In this document: one piece after another, positions 40,120 through 44,844 of the stretch | How the letters are laid out: every line of letters starts with the position of its first letter | How positions within the stretch are numbered: position 1 is the first letter of the stretch | Origin: Bacteroidales bacterium | Lineage (GTDB): Bacteria > Bacteroidota > Bacteroidia > Bacteroidales > WCHB1-69 | Direction: 5' to 3' | Length of the DNA: 44,844 bases | Assembly: GCA_024400785.1 (NCBI GenBank) | Contig: JAKSME010000004.1 | Coordinates: 1-44,844 of the forward strand | Notes under the pieces: model-generated | The model's input: only the letters and a program-made list of their open reading frames with translations | The model's database searches: none | Told to the model about the DNA's origin: nothing | Made by a program: the position numbers and the translations under genes

Positions 40120-42279
40120 TTATCGTTTGATGATTTTTTGAGTGAACACATTCCCATTTTCGTTGATAATGTGGATGATGTAGGTGCCAATAGCGAAATC
40201 AGAAAGGTCCAAATCTGTAATTTCCCCTTCTATATTTTTAGAAATCAGCAATTTACCAAAAACGTCATAGATAAAGCACTGACCTTCGCCGCTCTCGCAT
40301 TCCACATGGCAAATGCCGGAGGTTGGATTGGGATAGACGGCGACGTCACCGGTCTCCTCTGCGTCATCGATTCCTGTGTTGGGGGTTCGGGTGATTTTGG
40401 TGGAAAGCAGGTAAGTGCCTACGGTGCCTGACACTGCGGGCCAAACCTTGTAGAGGACGGGACCGCCATTTTCCAGCGCGAAACTGCCAGAGGTGGTGTC
40501 TTGCAGCATGGCCCAGGCGGCGTTGTTGATGGAAACGCGCATTTGAATGTTTCCGGAATACTGTTGCGGGTTGTTTTGGGAATCATAAAGGGTGGATTCC
40601 ACGTTGTAGCGGTAGCCGGCCGGCAAGTCGAATTTGTAGTAGTCGAAATTGTCGCCCACGTGGATGTTGGCTCCGGTGGTGTTGATGGTGGCTTGGTTGT
40701 TGGAAAAATTGGGCGTGAAAGTGTAGGCCGTGCCGGTGGTGTTATTGTTTTCGAAACTGTCGGGATTCAGTACCACGGTGATGTCGAGGCGGTTGGAGCC
40801 ATTTCCGATACCGACGTTGGTCCATTCGGTGCTGGTGTTGGCTTTGTAATAGAGGGTGAGCTTGTAATTCCCTGGCAAAGTGGTAATTACACTGGTGAAG
40901 GTTTTGCTGTTGGTGCTGTTTCCACTAATGGTGATATTGGGATATTCTTGAATAACCTGCTTCAAAACTCCATCTTCGGTTTCGATGACCAGTTTTAAAC
41001 TGCCGTTGAAGCTGGTGTTTTTGCTGTTTCTAACGGTAGCAGTGAAGGAGTGGCTGACGCCGTGTTCGACTGTGGTTCCGGAGGCCGGGGTGATGGAAAA
41101 TGCGGAACCGAGAACCAACACGGGCGGCTGGACATCAAAGAGGGCCTGCTGGTTGTAGGAGAAATTGCCATTTCCTCCGCCCCAGCCGGTACCGCCGGGA
41201 ATGAGGGAAGAAATGGTACAATAACAATCATAACTGCCGCCCCAGCCCCAGTTGAAGTGGAACTGGTTGTTGTTGTTGTAACCGTCGCAAACAAAGCAGT
41301 GACCACTGGTATTGTCGCTGTCGAAGCCGCTATAAATAACTGGACGACTGGCATCTAACTCGGTTTTCAGCATTTGAATCCATTCGTTGTCGGTGAATTG
41401 GCTTTTGCGTTCTCCGTGAATGGCGTTGCTGTAGCCGAAGAATCTGTTCAGTGCGTGTTCGGCGCAGTAGTCGTTGTCGTAATACGAAATGGTTTGTGCG
41501 CCGGAACCATCGGGGGTATAGTTCATTTCCACGCTCACTCCGCAGTGGTACGAAATGGTGGCTACCTGGGTATTGCTGCTATAAACGGAATTGGGCATGC
41601 TGCTCCAACTGTAGGTGGTATTGCCAAAGTTGGCCGATAGTGTGGAGCCGAAGTAGGAGCAGGTGTAGGAATGGCTGCCTTGGCCTTTGGGCGGATAAGC
41701 CCAATATTTCATCACTTGTGCCATGGCCGTAGCAACGCATCCGACGGGAGATCTGTTGAAGGCGCCGCCCGGACAGAGTGCATTGTACGGACTGCCCTGG
41801 TCCCAGGTGGTGGATAGCAGCGGGCTCACCGCAGTGGGTGACTTGGGGGCGAGGGCGATGCCGGCGGACAGGGCGTTCCACTCAGCGGCCGCCGTCTCAT
41901 TTTGTGCCACCCGGCTGTCCACCGCGTGCTGGATTTCGCTATTGCAACCTTGCAACCATGCACGGAAGTTGTCGGGCACGTTGCTGACGTCGATGCGGCC
42001 GTGCTCGGCGTATCCCAGCACGGGAATGGCGCGGTCGTCGGCAGAAATGATGACGAAACCTTCGCCGTTGATGTTTTGCAGAACGTAAATTTGAGAAAAT
42101 CCCATTTGTATAGCAAGATTCTGAAATTCAATATCTTGCTGTCCATTTCTGGAAGGTGTGACGTGAAGATTCCAAAAGTTTGAAGCTAATTTTTTTGCGC
42201 GGGTGGAATCCACGGGAGAGGCAATGGCTGCCATCATGGTTAGGCATAAAATCAGGCCTAAAACGATACATTTCTTCAT
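40120..42279 (-). CDS. Secreted C10 (streptopain-like) cysteine protease with type IX sorting domain
   Basis: A 719-residue protein. It has a signal peptide (about 1-20), an inhibitory Spi-like propeptide (about 25-150), and a C10 catalytic domain with Cys181 in SPVGCVATAMAQ, His327 in TSGHCFVCDGYN and the NWGWGG motif (343-348). A beta-rich middle region (about 395-640) follows. The C-terminal 75 residues carry a type A T9SS sorting domain, with VYPNPTSG and a final FTQKIIKR. It should be exported by Sec, carried over the outer membrane by T9SS and become active after propeptide removal. A promoter precedes it. Confidence 0.9.
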   Translation of the reverse strand: MKKCIVLGLILCLTMMAAIASPVDSTRAKKLASNFWNLHVTPSRNGQQDIEFQNLAIQMGFSQIYVLQNINGEGFVIISADDRAIPVLGYAEHGRIDVSNVPDNFRAWLQGCNSEIQHAVDSRVAQNETAAAEWNALSAGIALAPKSPTAVSPLLSTTWDQGSPYNALCPGGAFNRSPVGCVATAMAQVMKYWAYPPKGQGSHSYTCSYFGSTLSANFGNTTYSWSSMPNSVYSSNTQVATISYHCGVSVEMNYTPDGSGAQTISYYDNDYCAEHALNRFFGYSNAIHGERKSQFTDNEWIQMLKTELDASRPVIYSGFDSDNTSGHCFVCDGYNNNNQFHFNWGWGGSYDCYCTISSLIPGGTGWGGGNGNFSYNQQALFDVQPPVLVLGSAFSITPASGTTVEHGVSHSFTATVRNSKNTSFNGSLKLVIETEDGVLKQVIQEYPNITISGNSTNSKTFTSVITTLPGNYKLTLYYKANTSTEWTNVGIGNGSNRLDITVVLNPDSFENNNTTGTAYTFTPNFSNNQATINTTGANIHVGDNFDYYKFDLPAGYRYNVESTLYDSQNNPQQYSGNIQMRVSINNAAWAMLQDTTSGSFALENGGPVLYKVWPAVSGTVGTYLLSTKITRTPNTGIDDAEETGDVAVYPNPTSGICHVECESGEGQCFIYDVFGKLLISKNIEGEITDLDLSDFAIGTYIIHIINENGNVFTQKIIKR

Positions 42280-42317
42280 TGAGTTTTCTTTTTTTGTTTT
42301 TGCTAAAAAATGAGCGG

Positions 42318-42325
42318 CAAAAATA
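42318..42325 (-). promoter_or_regulatory. Bacteroidota -7 promoter element of the C10 protease gene
   Basis: Minus-strand TATTTTTG matches TAnnTTTG, 38 bases upstream of the protease start. It diverges from the mutS2 promoter 46 bases away. Confidence 0.55.
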
Positions 42326-42371
42326 CAAAAATTGTTAGGGAGGTCGGACTATTAAATTGAAAAAAATGTTA

Positions 42372-42379
42372 TACTTTTG
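42372..42379 (+). promoter_or_regulatory. Bacteroidota -7 promoter element of mutS2
   Basis: TACTTTTG matches TAnnTTTG, 61 bases before the ATG at 42441. Confidence 0.55.
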
Positions 42380-42440
42380 CAGACTCAATTTTGAACATTT
42401 AAATCTTTAATTTTCAAACAGCTAACGGCTTTTCGCCTCC

Positions 42441-44844
42441 ATGATTTATCCATCCACTTTTGAAGAAAAAATAGGTTTTGAACAGATTCGCCAATTGCTG
42501 ACGGCCCGGTGCATTAGTGCTATGGGAAGGCGAGAGGTGGAGTCGATGAGTTATAGTGCCGATTTATCGGAAATTACTGTCAACCTTTTGGAAACCAATG
42601 AGTTCAAGGAGGTTCTTTTGATGGACGATCCGTTTCCGGCACAGGAGTACAACGACCTTTTGCCGGTGTTGGCGCACATCGCCATCGACGGCACTTATAT
42701 TGAGGTGGATGAGTTGGCCGACCTTCGCAATCTCATTCAGGCGGTCATCAATGCGGTGGTTTATTTCCGTGTTCGCCATGAGGATGGAAAATATCCGAAC
42801 CTGTGGGCGAAGTGCGAGGATGTTTTGTTGGAAAAAGAGTTGTTGGCCTCCATCAACCGTATTTTGGATCCGAAAGGCGGGTTGCGCGATGACGCTTCCG
42901 AAGAGTTGAAACGCATCAAAACAACAATGATACGCATTTCCAACGATGCCGACCGCCGCATCCGCAAGCTGTTGACACAGGCCAAACAAGACGGTATCGC
43001 CAAAGAAGATGCCGAAATGACCATCCGCGACGGCCGTCTCTGCATCCCCGTGCAGGCACAGTTCAAACGCCGCCTCCAAGGTTTCATCCACGACGAGTCC
43101 GCCACAGGTCAAACAGTCTTCATCGAACCTACCGAGGTTTTTGCCGCCAACAACGAATTGCGTGACCTCATCAATGCCGAAAAACGCGAAATTATCAAAA
43201 TCCTCACCCATCTCACCAACGAAATCCGTTCCTCAATACCAAATCTTCGTGAATATCACCACTTTATAGGACATATCGACTTCGTTCGCGCCAAGGCTCT
43301 TTTCGCCATCGACATCAAAGCGGGGTTGCCACATCTGATGGAATCTCCCATCTTGCATCTCCATAAAGCCGTTCATCCGCTCCTCTTTTTGAAATTCAAG
43401 TCTTTAGATAAAAAAGTTCAACCCCTCAATTTAGAGCTGAATCCGCAACAGCGCATCTTAATCATTTCTGGACCGAATGCCGGAGGTAAGTCTGTGTGTT
43501 TGAAGACTATAGGACTGTTGCAGTATATGTTGCAATGCGGTTTGCTCGTACCTGCCGACGAGCAGTCGGAAATGAGCATCTTTTCCGATTTCTTTATCGA
43601 CATGGGTGACGAGCAATCCATTGAAAATGACCTCAGTACATACAGTTCCCATCTTAGGAATCTGAAAGTGATGCTGGAAAATCTGAACGAAAAATCGTTG
43701 TTTTTGATTGATGAGTTCGGTTCCGGGACAGAGCCCACGCTGGGTGCTGCGATGGCCGAGGCCGCTCTGGAGGCTTTCTACCAAAGCGATGCTTTCGGCG
43801 TTGTGACCACACATTACGGGAATCTCAAAATGTTTCCCGATAAATATCCGGAATCCGTCAACGGAGCTATGTTGTTCGATACCACACAGTTGCGACCGTT
43901 ATTTATGCTGAAGGTCGGCAATCCCGGAAGCTCTTTCACTTACGAAATCGCACAAAAAATCGGTTTCCCGCAGTCTATTATCGACAGTGCGATTGAAAAG
44001 TCGGGAACTGCCCAAATCGACTATGAACGTAAGTTGCAAGAAATCGAGGTGGCCAAGTTGGAGATTGATGAAAAGTTGAAAATGGTACGCGCCGCCGATG
44101 AACAACTGGCTAAGATGGTGACTGAATATGGGGAGAAATTCGGTGAATTGGAAAAACACCGTAAGGAGATTTTGCAAAAGGCCAAAAATCAAGCAACTTC
44201 CATTATCGACAATGCTAACAAGGTGATAGAAAAGACGATACGCGATATTAAGGAGGCGAAGGCGGAACCGACGAAAACACGCGCCATCCGTAAGGAGACG
44301 GAGCAGGCAAAGGAACAGATGCGTACCGAAATAGAGCATTTTGAAAAAAACGAAGGCCCGAAACCCGCCGTGCCCCTCAAATTCACCAAGCCGCTTCAAC
44401 CTAAAGAAGAAAAAAAGGTGGAAGATCCGGAAATCCATGTCGGCGACTCTGTATTCATGGTTGATATACAGACTGTTGGAGAAGTCTCCAGCATCAACGG
44501 TCAGGATGTGGTGGTGTATTTCAATTCTGTTTCCTTCCGAACTTCGCTTAAACAACACACGAAAATCAGCAAGAAGGAGGCGAAGGATGTGAAGAAGCAC
44601 GGTGTCAGAATCGGAGGTGGGAGTACGTTGAGCGACCTTATGAATGAAAAGGTGGCTTCTTTCAATCCGACATTAGACATTCGCGGGGTGCGCGCCGATG
44701 AAGTGGCCGACATTTTGGAACCCTATATCGACGAAGCTGTGTTGCTCAGCATTCACCAAGTGCGCATTTTGCACGGCAAAGGCAATGGGATATTGAGAAA
44801 AGTGGTGCGCGAAAAGTTGTCGCGCCGCAAGGAAGTCATCTCTT
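42441..44844 (+). CDS. mutS2: Endonuclease MutS2 (3' end cut by window)
   Basis: 801 codons are visible with no stop, and the gene runs off the window. It begins MIYPSTFEEKIGFEQIRQLL. The ATPase core has Walker A GPNAGGKS (about residue 349), Walker B LFLIDEFGSGTEP and the VVTTHYGNLK segment. A long helical region follows. The C-terminal Smr nuclease domain is nearly complete (LDIRGVRADEV and the HGKGNGILRKVV loop). MutS2 acts in recombination control and collided-ribosome rescue in some bacteria, not in mismatch repair. Only about 20-30 residues are missing by comparison with the family. Confidence 0.96.
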   Translation, partial: MIYPSTFEEKIGFEQIRQLLTARCISAMGRREVESMSYSADLSEITVNLLETNEFKEVLLMDDPFPAQEYNDLLPVLAHIAIDGTYIEVDELADLRNLIQAVINAVVYFRVRHEDGKYPNLWAKCEDVLLEKELLASINRILDPKGGLRDDASEELKRIKTTMIRISNDADRRIRKLLTQAKQDGIAKEDAEMTIRDGRLCIPVQAQFKRRLQGFIHDESATGQTVFIEPTEVFAANNELRDLINAEKREIIKILTHLTNEIRSSIPNLREYHHFIGHIDFVRAKALFAIDIKAGLPHLMESPILHLHKAVHPLLFLKFKSLDKKVQPLNLELNPQQRILIISGPNAGGKSVCLKTIGLLQYMLQCGLLVPADEQSEMSIFSDFFIDMGDEQSIENDLSTYSSHLRNLKVMLENLNEKSLFLIDEFGSGTEPTLGAAMAEAALEAFYQSDAFGVVTTHYGNLKMFPDKYPESVNGAMLFDTTQLRPLFMLKVGNPGSSFTYEIAQKIGFPQSIIDSAIEKSGTAQIDYERKLQEIEVAKLEIDEKLKMVRAADEQLAKMVTEYGEKFGELEKHRKEILQKAKNQATSIIDNANKVIEKTIRDIKEAKAEPTKTRAIRKETEQAKEQMRTEIEHFEKNEGPKPAVPLKFTKPLQPKEEKKVEDPEIHVGDSVFMVDIQTVGEVSSINGQDVVVYFNSVSFRTSLKQHTKISKKEAKDVKKHGVRIGGGSTLSDLMNEKVASFNPTLDIRGVRADEVADILEPYIDEAVLLSIHQVRILHGKGNGILRKVVREKLSRRKEVIS

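Overview
The window looks like chromosomal core DNA of an anaerobic Bacteroidota, probably a Bacteroidales-type bacterium; the exact genus is not clear from the sequence. Three observations support this. The promoters match the Bacteroidota -7 element TAnnTTTG, found at more than ten gene starts. Several families are typical of the phylum: fused SecDF, a PorE-like OmpA/TPR/beta-propeller protein, a type IX secretion sorting domain, DUF4919, DUF4175 and a BatA-domain protein. An [FeFe]-hydrogenase-like protein fits an anaerobe. I see no insertion sequence, prophage or CRISPR array.

Layout. 1-4600 (minus): the start of pnuC, tyrS, hup, a TPR protein-ribH-fmt operon and tRNA-Gln(CUG). 4730-7069 (plus): bifunctional nuclease, RseC-like and M16 peptidase operon. 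7087-10100 (plus): DRTGG protein, GHKL ATPase and a sensory-type [FeFe] hydrogenase, followed by a membrane protein with three VPxGYFD repeats. 10121-20737 (minus): tonB, a serine beta-lactamase-fold hydrolase, a tight udp-lipoprotein-BatA-pepD operon, pgk, a DUF4919 protein and an AAA/DUF4143 ATPase. 20738-21110: the only non-coding stretch above 300 bases, packed with three families of tandem repeats around the ATPase promoter. 21098-26381 (minus): an MFS transporter, M16 peptidase, lipoprotein and kinase-RapZ fusion operon. 26463-34320 (plus): secDF, then porE-like, namZ-like, PAP2 phosphatase and a small lipoprotein. 34339-39709 (minus): rpiB, LUD/ferredoxin protein, DUF4175 protein and a putative degenerate GHKL protein. 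39744-42325 (minus): a C10 cysteine protease with a type IX sorting domain and a SemiSWEET-like protein. 42372-44844 (plus): mutS2, cut by the window end.

Themes. Envelope biogenesis and secretion (SecDF, PorE-like, TonB, T9SS cargo, lipoproteins) sits with possible cell-wall turnover (NamZ-like, PAP2, kinase-RapZ). The strongest candidates for unusual biology are: (1) the hydrogenase/GHKL/DRTGG module, in which the proton-relay cysteine is Phe, suggesting sensing rather than catalysis; (2) the repeat-flanked promoter of the AAA/DUF4143 ATPase gene, with nine copies of a GTG(G)AAA(A)CG core; and (3) a sugar-kinase-like domain fused to the RapZ C-terminal domain. All functional statements are inferred from sequence motifs read by eye; no database search was run.
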